Positions 9,161-19,196 of a stretch of DNA of 64,000 bases are shown here, in pieces (position 1 is the first letter of the stretch; each line of letters starts with the position of its first letter). The notes beneath the pieces were generated by a model, which saw only the letters and a list, made by a program, of their open reading frames with translations, was not told where the DNA came from and ran no database searches. The DNA lies in the NCBI GenBank assembly GCA_018449595.1, contig JAAVUU010000006.1, positions 124,001-188,000 of the forward strand, in the 5' to 3' direction. The translations under genes were made by a program, and so were the position numbers. This DNA comes from Rhizobiales bacterium dw_265. GTDB taxonomy: Bacteria > Pseudomonadota > Alphaproteobacteria > Micropepsales > Micropepsaceae.

Positions 9161-11616
9161 ACCTGTTCGCCCGCAGGGACGCGCGCACCGCCAGGTCAAG
9201 CCTGCCGCGCGCGCTGCGGCTGGCGGCGGCGGCCCTGCTCCTGCTGCTGGCGCGGACGCCCAAGACCGAAGCTGCGCCGGCGGACGAAACACTGGCGCTG
9301 GCGGTAACCATCAACGGCCACGTCACCGGCAAGATCGGCGAATTCCTGCTGCATGGTCAGGCGCTGTTCGCCATGCCGTCGGAACTGGCGCAGCTTGGGC
9401 TGCGATTGCCCGCGGGCGTGGTGCCGGGCCCGGACGGCCGGGTGGCGCTGTCGGCGGTGAAGGATCTGGTCTGGCGCCTGGACCAGCCCAGCCAGACCCT
9501 CTTTCTCACCGTTCCTGACGCGCTGCTGCAACCCACCTTGCTCGACGTGGCCGCGTCGCCGTCCGCGCCCTCGGCGGTGGAAAGCGGAATGGGCACCACC
9601 CTCAACTACGACATGGTGGGCAACCTGAGCGATGGACGCGGCACGGGCAGCGGCGCTTTCGACCTGCGCGGATTTTCGCCCTGGGGCGTGGCCTCGACCA
9701 GCATGCTGGGCTATGCGGGCGCGACGCCCTCCGGCGCGGGCGGAGTGAGCGCGATCCGGCTGGATTCCGGCTATGCCTATGCCGATCCCGAAACGCTACG
9801 GCGCTATCGGCTGGGCGATGTGATCGCCGGAAGCGTGAGCTGGAGCCGCCCGGTGCGGATGGGCGGCATCCAGATTCAGTCGGACTTCTCGCTGCGTCCC
9901 GATCTCATCACCTTTCCGCTGCCCACCATCGGCGGCCAGGCGGCGGTGCCGTCAACGGTGGACGTGCTGGTCAACAACGCCCAACTGCTGTCCCGCCAGG
10001 TGGGGCCCGGCCCCTTCCAGGTGAGCCAGCTTCCGCTGGTCACCGGCGCCGATACCGTCACCACCACCGTCACCAACGCATTGGGCCAGCAGGTGACCAC
10101 CAGCATGCCTTTCTATGCCAGCTCCGAACTGCTGGCGCCGGGGCTGCAAAGCTATTCCGCCGAACTGGGATGGGTGCGCCAGAACTGGGGCGTGCGCAGC
10201 GACGATTACGCCAGGCTGGCCGGATCGGGCACCTGGCGGCAGGGCCTGTCGCAGGACTTCACCGGCGAAATCCATGCCGAGGCCACCGGCGGACTGGCGA
10301 TGGGCGGGCTGGGGATCGCCGCCAATGCCTTCAACCTGGGCACCGTCAATCTGGCCGCCGCCGCCAGCAGCGGGCAAGGCCGCGACGGCGGGCAGGTTTC
10401 CTTCGGCGCCGAGCGCATCGGACAGGTGTTCAGCCTGGGCGGCGCGGCGATCTTTTCCAGCCCGGGATTCCGCGACATCGCCGCCATCAGCGGCCAGCCG
10501 GTGCCGCGCCGCCAGATCAGCGCCAATATCGGCCTGGCGCTGGGCAGGCTGGGCTCTTTTGGCGTGGCCTATACCGGCCTGGACCGCGATGCCGGCACCG
10601 TGCCCATCATCCTGGGAGGGACGGGAGGACTTTATATTCCGGGCCTTTCGGGCGCCAACGGCAACGGCTCGGGTTCGGACCTTGTCTCCTTCCTGCCGGC
10701 GCAGCACGCCCATGTGGTGTCGGTCAGCTATTCGGCGCAGGTGGGAAATCTCTCCTTCTATGCCACCGGCTTTGCCGACCTGGCCCAGGGTGGTTCCAGC
10801 GGCGCGATGCTGGGCCTGACCCTGCCGCTGGGGCCGCGCAGTTCGGCCAGCGCCGACCTGGGCACGGGCGGCGGCGGCGACTATGCCCAGCTCCAGGCCC
10901 AGCAGACGCCGGTGACCGTGGGCGACTGGGGCTATCAGGCCGACGTCACCAGCGGCCGGCCCGATCATGAATTCGGCCAGGTGCAATACAAGTCGCCCTG
11001 GGGCCTGGTATCGGCGGGCGCCGACCGGCTGGGCGGCCAGACCACCTTGCGCGCCGAGGGTCAGGGCGCGCTGTCGCTGGTGGATGACGGCCTGTTCGCC
11101 TCCAACAGCATTCAGGACAGCTTCGCCGTGGTGGATACCGGCGGGGTCGCGGGCATCAGGGTGATGGAAGAGAACCGCGATGTCGGCCGCACCGATTCCG
11201 ACGGTCAGGTTCTGGTACCCGACCTGCGCGCCTTCGACGTCAATCACATCGCGATCGATCCCACCGATGTGCCGGTGGGCGAGACACTGCCTTTCGACAC
11301 CCGCACGGTCAGGCCCCAGGACCGTTCCGGCGTGGTGGTGCCTTTTCCCATCGCGCCCAGCCGCGCCGCGCTGCTCAGGCTGGTGGACCGCAATGGCTTG
11401 CCGGTGCCGGTGGGCAGCGCCGCGACGCTTGCCGCCACGGGTGCTTCGGTCCCGGTGGGCTATGAGGGCGAGGCCTATCTGGAACATCTGATGCCCGGCC
11501 CCAACCGGCTGGAGGTGCTCGAAACCGATGGTCACCGCTGCACGGTGGATTTCGATTACCAGGCCGGTTCGGGCGCGCCGCCCATGCTGGGGCCCCTGCC
11601 CTGCCGGGAACAATAG
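9157..11616 (+). CDS. Outer-membrane fimbrial usher (FimD/PapC-like)
   Basis: This 819-residue outer-membrane secretion pore begins with a TTG at 9157 that overlaps the chaperone stop (TTGA). The signal peptide runs to about residue 40 (LRLAAAALLLLLA, then TEAAPA). It has the N-terminal usher domain, a 24-strand-type barrel region with LNYDMVGN and DLRGFSPWG, the plug region (TVDVLVNNAQLLSRQVGPGPF) and a C-terminal SGVVVPFPI segment typical of the coat-U ushers. It translocates and polymerises the pilin-like subunits encoded on both sides of it. The length is normal for the coat-U subfamily. Confidence 0.92.
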   Translation: MNLFARRDARTARSSLPRALRLAAAALLLLLARTPKTEAAPADETLALAVTINGHVTGKIGEFLLHGQALFAMPSELAQLGLRLPAGVVPGPDGRVALSAVKDLVWRLDQPSQTLFLTVPDALLQPTLLDVAASPSAPSAVESGMGTTLNYDMVGNLSDGRGTGSGAFDLRGFSPWGVASTSMLGYAGATPSGAGGVSAIRLDSGYAYADPETLRRYRLGDVIAGSVSWSRPVRMGGIQIQSDFSLRPDLITFPLPTIGGQAAVPSTVDVLVNNAQLLSRQVGPGPFQVSQLPLVTGADTVTTTVTNALGQQVTTSMPFYASSELLAPGLQSYSAELGWVRQNWGVRSDDYARLAGSGTWRQGLSQDFTGEIHAEATGGLAMGGLGIAANAFNLGTVNLAAAASSGQGRDGGQVSFGAERIGQVFSLGGAAIFSSPGFRDIAAISGQPVPRRQISANIGLALGRLGSFGVAYTGLDRDAGTVPIILGGTGGLYIPGLSGANGNGSGSDLVSFLPAQHAHVVSVSYSAQVGNLSFYATGFADLAQGGSSGAMLGLTLPLGPRSSASADLGTGGGGDYAQLQAQQTPVTVGDWGYQADVTSGRPDHEFGQVQYKSPWGLVSAGADRLGGQTTLRAEGQGALSLVDDGLFASNSIQDSFAVVDTGGVAGIRVMEENRDVGRTDSDGQVLVPDLRAFDVNHIAIDPTDVPVGETLPFDTRTVRPQDRSGVVVPFPIAPSRAALLRLVDRNGLPVPVGSAATLAATGASVPVGYEGEAYLEHLMPGPNRLEVLETDGHRCTVDFDYQAGSGAPPMLGPLPCREQ

Positions 11617-11618
11617 CC

Positions 11619-12050
11619 ATGCGCCACCGGCTGATCTTTCTTCTTCTTTTTATCCTGCCCGCGGCGCGCCCGGCGCTGGCCCAAAGCTGCATCCTGTCGG
11701 TGACGCCGGTGGTGTTCGGCAATTACCAGTCCTATGCCGCCGCGCCCCTGGATTCGACCGGCAAGGTGACGGCGAACTGCTCGGACGGCGTTTCCGCGAT
11801 GGTGGCGATGAATCCGGGCATGGGCGGGAATTTCGCCGGCCGCCGGATGCAAGGCCCGGGCGGTTCGCTCGCCTATCAGCTTTATGCCAATCCGGCGCAC
11901 AACATGGTGTGGGGCGACGGCACCGCCGGTTCTGTCCTGGCCCCGCTGTCGTCCAGCGGCGGTGTCACAATCTATGGCCGCATGCCCGCCGGACAGATCG
12001 CGGCGGCAGGCGCCTATAGCGACACGATACTGGTAACCATAAGCTTCTGA
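11619..12050 (+). CDS. Second spore coat U (SCPU) domain secreted protein
   Basis: This 143-residue protein has a short signal peptide (RLIFLLLFILPAARPALAQ). The core resembles the first subunit: SCILSVTPVVFGNY, a second cysteine in VTANCSDG, YQLYANPAHNMVWG, and the last strand DTILVTISF. It begins two bases after the usher stop and has the same domain in a shorter form. In coat-U operons such a second subunit is commonly a tip or minor adaptor; that role is inferred from position only. Confidence 0.88.
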   Translation: MRHRLIFLLLFILPAARPALAQSCILSVTPVVFGNYQSYAAAPLDSTGKVTANCSDGVSAMVAMNPGMGGNFAGRRMQGPGGSLAYQLYANPAHNMVWGDGTAGSVLAPLSSSGGVTIYGRMPAGQIAAAGAYSDTILVTISF

Positions 12051-12057
12051 ATCGGCG

Positions 12058-12076
12058 CGATGCTTAAAATGCATCG
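12058..12076. repeat. Inverted repeat CGATGC-N7-GCATCG
   Basis: A perfect 6-bp dyad with an A+T-rich centre (TTAAAAT) lies just after the second coat-U gene. It could be a weak transcription terminator without a U-tract or an operator for the small gene that follows. Nothing decides between these. Confidence 0.35.
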
Positions 12077-12123
12077 GATGTGCCTAAACCTTTCACAAGT
12101 GCGCACGTTTTACCTGATGGCAG

Positions 12124-12142
12124 GCCGGATCGGCGATCCGGC
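12124..12142. repeat. Hairpin GCCGGATC-GGC-GATCCGGC just before the ribosome site of the small gene
   Basis: An 8-bp perfect stem with a 3-base loop ends two bases before AGGGG, the ribosome site of the gene at 12154. In the transcript it would be a stable stem beside the translation start and may limit read-through or translation. Confidence 0.45.
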
Positions 12143-12153
12143 AGGGGTAGGCC

Positions 12154-12432
12154 ATGCGCGGTTTTCATCGGGAAGACGCAGAGGGTCGGCGCAGGGGCGC
12201 CGCGCTGCTGGCGCTCGTCTGGCTGGGCCTGCCGCAAGCCCATGCGGCGACGCGATCCGAGATCTTCCAGGTCGGGGCCTTTGTGGTCGCGCCCTGCAGG
12301 GTGGTCCTTTCCATGGGTCCGGTTCGCCCGGGCGCGCAATCGCCTGCCTGCCTGCCCGCGCCCGTGGTCCTGCCGCGGCCGATCGTGCGAACCGGAAACG
12401 GCGACGAGCCCGTGCTTACCCTGGAATTCTGA
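12154..12432 (+). CDS. Short secreted coat-U-like protein (minimal or truncated SCPU)
   Basis: This 92-residue frame has a good ribosome site (CAGGGGTAGGCC before the ATG) and a signal peptide (GAALLALVWLGLPQAHA). The mature part opens with SEIFQVGAFVVAPCRVVLSMG, which parallels ATFQVTANVLPTCQI of the first subunit including the cysteine. It ends with VLTLEF, resembling the closing strand of coat-U domains. The whole middle of the domain is absent. It may be a decayed third subunit or a capping peptide offering one strand; no similar named family is recognised. Confidence 0.55.
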   Translation: MRGFHREDAEGRRRGAALLALVWLGLPQAHAATRSEIFQVGAFVVAPCRVVLSMGPVRPGAQSPACLPAPVVLPRPIVRTGNGDEPVLTLEF

Positions 12433-12543
12433 CCCGCGCCGCGTCTGCGCTGCGTCTATCCCGGGCGCGCAAATTCCCCAGGCCTGGGCGATTGCACGTC
12501 ATCGAAATATACGCATCATTGCCTGTCACGGTTGGCCATTTCC

Positions 12544-15500
12544 ATGTCGAACGACCTGTCCGATCGCCGGGATGCCCGGCGCTTTCCCCGCATCTGGCTC
12601 TGGCTTCCGGTTTGCCTGGTCGTGCTGTTCGCCGCCTATGTGCTGGCCGGCTTTTACCTGGTGCCGGGCCTTGTGCGCTCTGAGGCCACCGGCTGGGTGA
12701 AGACCAATCTCGACAAGCCCATCGCGCTGGGCGAGATCCGGTTCGACCCCCTCACCTTCACCCTCGACATCAGCGACATCGCGCTGCCGGCGACGTCAAA
12801 ACCGATGGTCGCGGTGGGGCACCTGCGGCTGGGCTTCTCGATCCTGTCGCTGTTCCAGCCGGCCTACCGCTTCACCGAAGTGACCCTGGACCGGCCTTTC
12901 ATCCGCGCCCGTATCGCGCCCGACGGATCGCTCAATCTGGCCGAACTCCGGACCCGCACCCATTCCAGCGGACCCAATCCGGCGGTGAAGATCAGCATCC
13001 TCACCGTCAACCAGGGCCGGGTGAACTATGCCGATGACAGCCAGGCCCAGCGGCCGGAAGAAACGCTGATCCCTATCGCCTTCACCCTCACGGATTTCCA
13101 GACCAACCTGGCGGCCGGCGGCGGCTTCACCTTGAATGCCAGAAGCGAACAGGGCGAAGGCTTTGCCTGGCGCGGCACCTTGTCCATTGCGCCCATCGCC
13201 TCGCGCGGACGCCTCGCCGTCACGGCGCTCAAGAGCGAGACGGTGCAGAAATTCCTGGGCGGAAAGATGCCGCTGGCGCTTGCCGGCGGCGAGGCCAGCG
13301 TCACCGCCGATTATGATTTCGCCTATGGCCCGCAGGGTCTGCTGCTGACCCTGTCGCTGCCCCAGGTGACGGGCAGCGGCCTGTCGGTGGTGGGCGACAA
13401 GGCGCTGTTCCGGGGCAGGCTGACCCTCGCTCGCCTGAACGTCAGCGCCGGACCCATCCGGTTTGCGGCCAATGCCCATGGCATCACCCGGCTGACGCTG
13501 GCGATGCCCAGACTGGCGCTGCAGGGGCTTGGCGTCACGGCAGCGGGTGCGAGCGCGCCGGACCTTCAACTGAGCGACGCATCGCTGAGCGGCCTGACAC
13601 TGGATTTCGGCGCGCGCAAGCTGGCGCTGGGCAGCCTGGTTCTGGATGGGGCGGCAGCGTCGGTGCGCCGCCAGCACAATGGCCAGATCAGCCTGTTGAG
13701 CCTGTTGCCGCCAAAGCCTTCCGCGCCGGTCGCAACAGCCCCGGCCCGGCCCTGGCAGATATCCCTGGACCAGTTCGCGCTCAACGGCGCGCGGGTGCGT
13801 TTCGAGGACCGGGCGCCGGCACGCCCCGCCCGCTTCGATATCGCCCCGCTCACCGTCAGCGCCACCGGCGCGAGGAGCGACCTCAGCCAGCCGGTGACCC
13901 TCCATTTCGACACCGGCATCAACGGCAAGGGCCATGCCGCCGGCGATGCCACCCTGACGCCGGCAAGCCTGGCGGGCGACCTCAAATTCACCCTGACCGG
14001 CCTGGCGTTGAAGCCTTTCGCGCCCTATCTGCCGCCGCTCAAATCGCTGGAATTGCGCTCCGGCCAGGCCAGCGCATCCGGCGCCGTGCATTTCGAAGGC
14101 GCGAACCTCAAGGCGCTGCGCTTTGCCGGCAATGCGGCCATCGGCGATTTCAGCATGCTGGAAACCAGCACCAAGAGCCCGCTGTTTGCCTGGCGCTCTT
14201 TCACGCTCAAGGGCATGGACATCCGCGACAATCGTGTCGAGATCAACCAGGCCAGTCTGGTGCGGCCGCTGGGCCAGGTGGTGGTGCTGCCCGATCGCAG
14301 CTTCAACTTCACGCCGCTGATGCCGCCCAGACCTGCCGCATCGGTCAAGGCCGCCGCCATCGTGCCGATCCGGGCCGCGTCTGCCGCGCCGGCCTGGAGG
14401 GTTCACCTGAAACGGCTTGGCATCAGCGGCGGCTCGATGGGTTTCTCCGATCTGTCCATCCAGCCCAATTTTTCCGCCCGCGTCGAGGAACTGAAAGGCA
14501 CTATCGCCAATATCACCAACGCGCCCGGCCAGAGCGCCGCCATAGACCTGAGCGGCCAGGTGATCGACCAGTTCTCGCCCGTCACCATCAAGGGTTCGAT
14601 GGACCTGATGGCCTATGACCGCCAGACCGACATGCAGCTTGCCTTCCGCAATATCGAGCTGCCGGTGTTCAATCCCTATTCCGGCCGCTATGCCGGCTAT
14701 GCCATCGCCAAGGGCAAGCTCACCACCGAACTGTCCTACAAGATCGACAACCGGGCGCTGAAGGCAGACCATCATGTGATCGTCGACCAGCTGGAATGGG
14801 GCCAGGCCAGCACCAGCAAGGATGCCGTGCCGCTGCCCGTGCGGCTGGCGACCGCCCTGCTCAAGGACAGCAAGGGCGTGATCGACCTGGACCTGCCGGT
14901 GACGGGGTCGCTGGATGATCCCAAATTCAGCATCTGGCCCATCGTCTGGCAGGTCGTCGGCAATGTCATCGAAAAGGCGGTGACCGCGCCCTTCCGCCTG
15001 ATCGGTTCGCTGTTCGAAGGCGCCGACAAGGCGCAGTACATGGATTTCGCGCCGGGCTCCGCCGGCCTGCCGCAAGGCTCGGCCGAAGCCCTGGGCGCGC
15101 TTGCCAAGGCCCTGGACCAGCGGCCCGCCTTGAAGCTCGATATTCCCGCGGGTCCGGGCATCCGCGAAGACGCCGTCGCGGTGGCCGACGGCGCGATCGA
15201 CAAGGCGCTTGTGGCCAACGGCAAGGCGGCCAGCCTCGCGGCGCTGGATGCGGACGACCAGCATGACGGGCTGGAAGATCTTTATCGCGGCAAGCTGGGC
15301 AAGAAGCCGGCCTATCCCGATTTTTCCGCCGATGCCCTCAGGGGCGCGCCCGGCGCCAAGCCCGATGCCGGCGACGATGATCGCAAGACCCTGCTGGAAT
15401 CACAGTGGATGCGCGGCGAACTGCGCAAGAGCTTCATGCCCGGCAATGCCGAACTGGCCGCGCTGGGCACGGCGCGCGCCACCGCGGTGCGCAACGCGCT

Positions 15501-15606
15501 TCTGGCGGGCGACACCGCGCTCGATCCGGCCCGCGTCTTCATGGCCGCGGGCCTGACGGCAACGGCCACTGACGGCCATTCCCGCCTGGAGCTGAAATTC
15601 GAATAA
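12544..15606 (+). CDS. DUF748-domain envelope protein (AsmA-like)
   Basis: This protein of about 1020 residues has a single N-terminal membrane anchor (residues 18-42, LWLPVCLVVLFAAYVLAGFY), followed by a long periplasmic repetitive beta-rich region. Motifs typical of DUF748/AsmA-like proteins are visible: IALGEIRFDPLTF near the start, VDVAFRNIELP-like MQLAFRNIELPVFNPYSGRYAGY near 695, and LPVTGSLDDPKFSIWPIVWQ near 785. ATG 12544 is preferred to an upstream TTG at 12532. AsmA-like proteins bridge the periplasm and are thought to move lipids to the outer membrane; the exact role here is not known. Confidence 0.88.
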   Translation: MSNDLSDRRDARRFPRIWLWLPVCLVVLFAAYVLAGFYLVPGLVRSEATGWVKTNLDKPIALGEIRFDPLTFTLDISDIALPATSKPMVAVGHLRLGFSILSLFQPAYRFTEVTLDRPFIRARIAPDGSLNLAELRTRTHSSGPNPAVKISILTVNQGRVNYADDSQAQRPEETLIPIAFTLTDFQTNLAAGGGFTLNARSEQGEGFAWRGTLSIAPIASRGRLAVTALKSETVQKFLGGKMPLALAGGEASVTADYDFAYGPQGLLLTLSLPQVTGSGLSVVGDKALFRGRLTLARLNVSAGPIRFAANAHGITRLTLAMPRLALQGLGVTAAGASAPDLQLSDASLSGLTLDFGARKLALGSLVLDGAAASVRRQHNGQISLLSLLPPKPSAPVATAPARPWQISLDQFALNGARVRFEDRAPARPARFDIAPLTVSATGARSDLSQPVTLHFDTGINGKGHAAGDATLTPASLAGDLKFTLTGLALKPFAPYLPPLKSLELRSGQASASGAVHFEGANLKALRFAGNAAIGDFSMLETSTKSPLFAWRSFTLKGMDIRDNRVEINQASLVRPLGQVVVLPDRSFNFTPLMPPRPAASVKAAAIVPIRAASAAPAWRVHLKRLGISGGSMGFSDLSIQPNFSARVEELKGTIANITNAPGQSAAIDLSGQVIDQFSPVTIKGSMDLMAYDRQTDMQLAFRNIELPVFNPYSGRYAGYAIAKGKLTTELSYKIDNRALKADHHVIVDQLEWGQASTSKDAVPLPVRLATALLKDSKGVIDLDLPVTGSLDDPKFSIWPIVWQVVGNVIEKAVTAPFRLIGSLFEGADKAQYMDFAPGSAGLPQGSAEALGALAKALDQRPALKLDIPAGPGIREDAVAVADGAIDKALVANGKAASLAALDADDQHDGLEDLYRGKLGKKPAYPDFSADALRGAPGAKPDAGDDDRKTLLESQWMRGELRKSFMPGNAELAALGTARATAVRNALLAGDTALDPARVFMAAGLTATATDGHSRLELKFE

Positions 15607-15621
15607 CACCGGCCTTTGCGG

Positions 15622-16350
15622 TCATTCCTCCTCCGCGATGATGCGCAGCGCGGGAATATCGCGCACCGTCATCCATTGGCGGTCGAAGGCGATGACGTTC
15701 AGCCGCCGCAGCCGGTCCAGTGTGCGGTTGATATAGACGGTCGTCAGTCCCAGCGCGTCGGCGATGTCTTCCTGGCGCACCGGAAAATGAAACCGCCCTT
15801 CCTTGCTCAGGCCCCGGCCTCTCAGCCGTTCCTCCAGTTCCAGGATCAGCTGCGCCACGCGCCCCAAGGCGCTTCTGCGTCCCATGTCCACCAGGCGGCG
15901 GTTCATGCAGGCGACATTATAGTGCATGGTGGCGGCCAGCTGGCGCGCCTGGGCGCCCGATGCCTTGGTCAGCAGGATCATGTCCTCGAGCTTGAAGACG
16001 CAGACCGCGACGGCGGTGAGGCTTTTTACCGAGAAGGGAAGCGCGAAATTGGGGAAATACAGATTTTCCAGCATGATCGCATCGCCGGGGATCAGGAAAG
16101 ACAGAATCTGCCGCCGCCCGTCCGGCATCTGTTTGAAGCTGAACGCCCAGCCGGAATAAAGCGTGAAGATCTGCGACATGACCTCGCCTTCGCGCAGGAA
16201 TGTCTTCTGCGGCGCGATCTTCAGCACCCCGCGGCGGCGGGTGTAGATCTCGCCCGGTGTGGCGTCCCGCGTCGGGCCATACAGCGCGAAATGGCCGAGG
16301 CTGCAGTTCTGACACGCCAAAGGGGGCACGCGGCCCGTTTCCTCATCCAT
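15622..16350 (-). CDS. Crp/Fnr-family transcription regulator (three of four FNR cysteines)
   Basis: The frame extends 96 codons further upstream, but starting at the ATG at 16350 gives 242 residues, the usual family size. An N-terminal CxxC (C13, C16), a cyclic-nucleotide-type beta-barrel (FTLYSGWAFSFKQMPDGRRQIL) and a C-terminal winged helix (RQEDIADALGLTTVYINRTLDRLRR, residues about 190-215) are seen. A cysteine at 117 matches the fourth cluster ligand of FNR, but the third N-terminal cysteine is missing, so an intact [4Fe-4S] cluster is doubtful. It is a paralogue of the regulator at 29873. The start codon choice is uncertain. Confidence 0.85.
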   Translation of the reverse strand: MDEETGRVPPLACQNCSLGHFALYGPTRDATPGEIYTRRRGVLKIAPQKTFLREGEVMSQIFTLYSGWAFSFKQMPDGRRQILSFLIPGDAIMLENLYFPNFALPFSVKSLTAVAVCVFKLEDMILLTKASGAQARQLAATMHYNVACMNRRLVDMGRRSALGRVAQLILELEERLRGRGLSKEGRFHFPVRQEDIADALGLTTVYINRTLDRLRRLNVIAFDRQWMTVRDIPALRIIAEEE

Positions 16351-16899
16351 CTTCTTATCGTCGGGTCGCGAGGTTTTTACAGCCGGGATGCTCGACATCC
16401 TGCTTCGCAAGCATTTTGCACACTTTTCAATGGTCGGTCTGAAATCGGGGGTCGAAAGATCACGGCCGGGGAAATTGAATACAGTCTCTGCGAAACTCCG
16501 ATGAGAGTCCAAAGCAGGGTCACAACCCATTCGTGCAGATGGTTTTTGTAACAACCATTTCCAGCACGCAGCGCCGCCGAAAACGGGCGCCGATTGCCGC
16601 GCATGTTCCGGCAGGGACCGCCGATTGAGGCAGAGCAATGTCCGCGACGGCCGTGGGCATTTTGACCATTGCCATGGTTAACGATGCTCAGCGGATCGTG
16701 CAGACGGCGCTGACAGCCCCTTTGCAGGCGGCCGATACGGTCAACAATAATCCAGTTTATATATTTATCTAATAGATTGAGTTTATGGGCTTATTTGCCG
16801 CGGTTAACGCGCGATTAATCGGCAAATCCCAGCATTGCGCTCAGATATTTCCCGCGGCTGACAAGGGGTTCGCCGCCGGAAAAGCAAAGGGGTGGCGCA
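16351..16899. other. Intergenic region between the Crp/Fnr gene and the chemotaxis operon
   Basis: No credible gene is seen in these 549 bases. The part next to the chemotaxis operon (16750-16830) is A+T-rich (TTTATATATTTATCTAATAG) and includes the dyad CGATTAATCG, so the operon promoter is probably there. AAAGGGG lies eleven bases before the receptor ATG. No FNR box or flagellar sigma-28 promoter was recognised. Confidence 0.6.
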
Positions 16900-19179
16900 A
16901 TGTTCAATACGGTAAAGACAGTGTTTTCCGGCCATGGCGCGCGTGACGCGGCCGCGCAGCATCGCGAAGCCTTTTCCACTTTCATGTCCTCGGCGGCGGC
17001 GGTCGCGTCCATGCCGCTGATGATGGTCGATCGCAACCTGAACATCATCTATGTGAACGAGGCGACCAAGCGGCTGGTGCGGGACAATCTTCCCACCTTC
17101 CGCACCCTGATGTCGAACATCGACCCGGAGCGGATGCTGGGCGTCTGCATCGACGCCTTCCACAAGAATCCCTCCCATCAGCGCCAGATGCTGGCCGATC
17201 CCTCGCGGTTGCCCCATCGCGCCGACATCGCCATCGGCGACATGCGCTTCGCGCTCCATGTCAGCGCGGTGATGGACGCCAAGGGCGGCTATGTCGGCAA
17301 CATCCTGGAATGGCAGGATGTGAGCAAGCAGCGGGTCAACGAAGGCATGATCGCCGCCCTCGACCGCTCCCAGGCCATCATCGAATTCACCACCGACGGC
17401 CGCGTCCTCTCCGCCAACCGCAACTTCCTGGATACGCTGGGCTACACGCTGGAGGAAGTCCGCGGCCAGCATCACAGCCTGTTCGTGGACCCCGCCTATC
17501 GCCAGTCGCCCGAATACCGGCTGTTCTGGGAAAAGCTGGGGCGCGGCGAGTTCGACGCCAGCAAATACAAACGCATCGCCAAGGGCGGGCGCGAGGTCTG
17601 GATCCAGGCCAGCTACAATCCGGTGCTCGACCAGAGCGGCAAGCCCTACAAGGTGGTCAAGTTCGCCACCGACATCACCGCCGCGGAGAATGAGAGCAAC
17701 GAACTGAAGGCCAAGATCGCCGCCATCGGCCGTTCGCAGGCCGTGATCGAATTCGATCTCGACGGCAAGATTCTCGCCGCCAACGAGAATTTCCTGGCCA
17801 CCATGGGCTACAGCGCCGCCGAGATCGTCGGCCGCCACCACAGCATCTTCACCGATCCCGACTATGCCAAGAGCGGCGAATACCGCCAGTTCTGGGACCG
17901 CCTCAACCGCGGCGAATTCGTCGCCGACAAGTTCCTGCGCCTGGGCCGCGGGGGCAAGGAAATCTGGATCCAGGCCTCCTACAATCCGCTGGTCGATCTC
18001 AACGGCAAGCCCTTCAAGGTCGTCAAATTCGCCACCGACATCACCCAGGTGGAAAACGAGCGCCGCCAGGCCGAAGCCGAACGCGCCGCCAAGGCCGCCG
18101 AACAGGCGCTTGTGGTGCGTTCGCTGGCAACCGGCCTCAAGGAACTGTCGGCCGGCAATCTCGTGCCCCGGCTCAACGACCAGTTCGCGGGCGAATACGA
18201 ACAACTGCGCCAGGACTTCAATGCGGCCCTGAACCGCCTGCAGGAAACCATGCAGACGGTGATGTCCTCCACCGGCGGCATCTCCACCGGCGCGGCCGAG
18301 ATCAGCCAGGCCGCCGACGATTTGTCCAAGCGCACCGAGCAACAGGCCGCCAGCCTGGAGGAAACCGCCGCCGCGCTGGAACAGATCACCGCCACGGTGA
18401 AGAAGACCGCCCAGAACGCCAAGGACGCCAGCACCATCGTCACCACCGCCAAGTCGGCGGCGGAAAGCGGCGGCCAGATCGTGAACACCGCCATCAAGGC
18501 GATGGACCAGATCGAACAATCCTCCAAACAGATCACCGACATCATCGGGGTGATCGACGAGATCGCCTTCCAGACCAATCTTCTCGCCCTGAATGCGGGC
18601 GTGGAAGCGGCGCGGGCGGGCGACGCCGGCAAGGGCTTCGCCGTGGTGGCCAGCGAAGTGCGCGCCCTGGCGCAGCGCTCCAGCGAGGCGGCGCGCGAGA
18701 TCAAGACCCTCATCAAGGCCTCCAGCGAGCATGTCGCGTCGGGCGTGAAGCTGGTGGGCGAATCCGGCGAGGCGCTGCGCAAGATCGTCAGCCAGGTGGT
18801 GGAAATAAACGCCCTGGTGACCGAGATGGCCCAGGCCGCCCAGCAGCAGTCCACCGGCATCGAGGAAGTCAATACGGCGGTGACGCAGATGGACCAGGTC
18901 ACCCAGCAGAATGCCGCGATGGTCGAGCAGAGCACGGCGGCGTCGCGCAACCTGGCGGGCGAAACCGCCGAACTGTCGCAACTCGTGTCCTTCTTCCGCG
19001 TCGGCGCCCAGGATGCCCCGGAAGCCCGCATCACGGCGAAGCCGTCTCCCACCAGCGGCCATGCCGTGGCGCGCTCCGTCCCCCGGCCGGTCGCAAGACC
19101 CGCCGCCGGGGGGCGGCGCGCGGCAACCGCGACGGCGCTGCGGCCCGCGGCCCGCGAAGACGACTGGCAGGAATTTTGA
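16900..19179 (+). CDS. Soluble methyl-accepting chemotaxis receptor with three PAS domains
   Basis: This 759-residue protein has no transmembrane segment, so it is a cytoplasmic receptor. PAS domains lie at about 35-140, 150-265 and 275-385; the second and third are near duplicates (each with [13 protein letters not shown] or [13 protein letters not shown]-like sequence and a [10 protein letters not shown] end). A HAMP-like linker is at about 405-455. The MCP signalling hairpin spans 460-700, with the invariant tip [22 protein letters not shown]. The last residues DDWQEF fit the xWxxF pentapeptide used to tether CheR. PAS repeats of this type often bind haem or flavin and sense oxygen or redox state. 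It is the first gene of the chemotaxis operon. Confidence 0.93.
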   Translation: MFNTVKTVFSGHGARDAAAQHREAFSTFMSSAAAVASMPLMMVDRNLNIIYVNEATKRLVRDNLPTFRTLMSNIDPERMLGVCIDAFHKNPSHQRQMLADPSRLPHRADIAIGDMRFALHVSAVMDAKGGYVGNILEWQDVSKQRVNEGMIAALDRSQAIIEFTTDGRVLSANRNFLDTLGYTLEEVRGQHHSLFVDPAYRQSPEYRLFWEKLGRGEFDASKYKRIAKGGREVWIQASYNPVLDQSGKPYKVVKFATDITAAENESNELKAKIAAIGRSQAVIEFDLDGKILAANENFLATMGYSAAEIVGRHHSIFTDPDYAKSGEYRQFWDRLNRGEFVADKFLRLGRGGKEIWIQASYNPLVDLNGKPFKVVKFATDITQVENERRQAEAERAAKAAEQALVVRSLATGLKELSAGNLVPRLNDQFAGEYEQLRQDFNAALNRLQETMQTVMSSTGGISTGAAEISQAADDLSKRTEQQAASLEETAAALEQITATVKKTAQNAKDASTIVTTAKSAAESGGQIVNTAIKAMDQIEQSSKQITDIIGVIDEIAFQTNLLALNAGVEAARAGDAGKGFAVVASEVRALAQRSSEAAREIKTLIKASSEHVASGVKLVGESGEALRKIVSQVVEINALVTEMAQAAQQQSTGIEEVNTAVTQMDQVTQQNAAMVEQSTAASRNLAGETAELSQLVSFFRVGAQDAPEARITAKPSPTSGHAVARSVPRPVARPAAGGRRAATATALRPAAREDDWQEF

Positions 19180-19196
19180 GCGGCGGAGGGGACGCC

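Noticed and set aside
9952-11613. 553-codon minus-strand frame opposite the usher
   Set aside because: Rich in H, R, Q, G and A with no domain; it is a high-G+C shadow of the usher gene.
12796-15264. 822-codon minus-strand frame opposite the DUF748 gene
   Set aside because: Low-complexity shadow frame, no signal or family, opposite a well-supported gene.
16804-19062. 752-codon minus-strand frame opposite the receptor
   Set aside because: Repeats of G, H, L and A mirror the helical heptads of the receptor; not a real protein.
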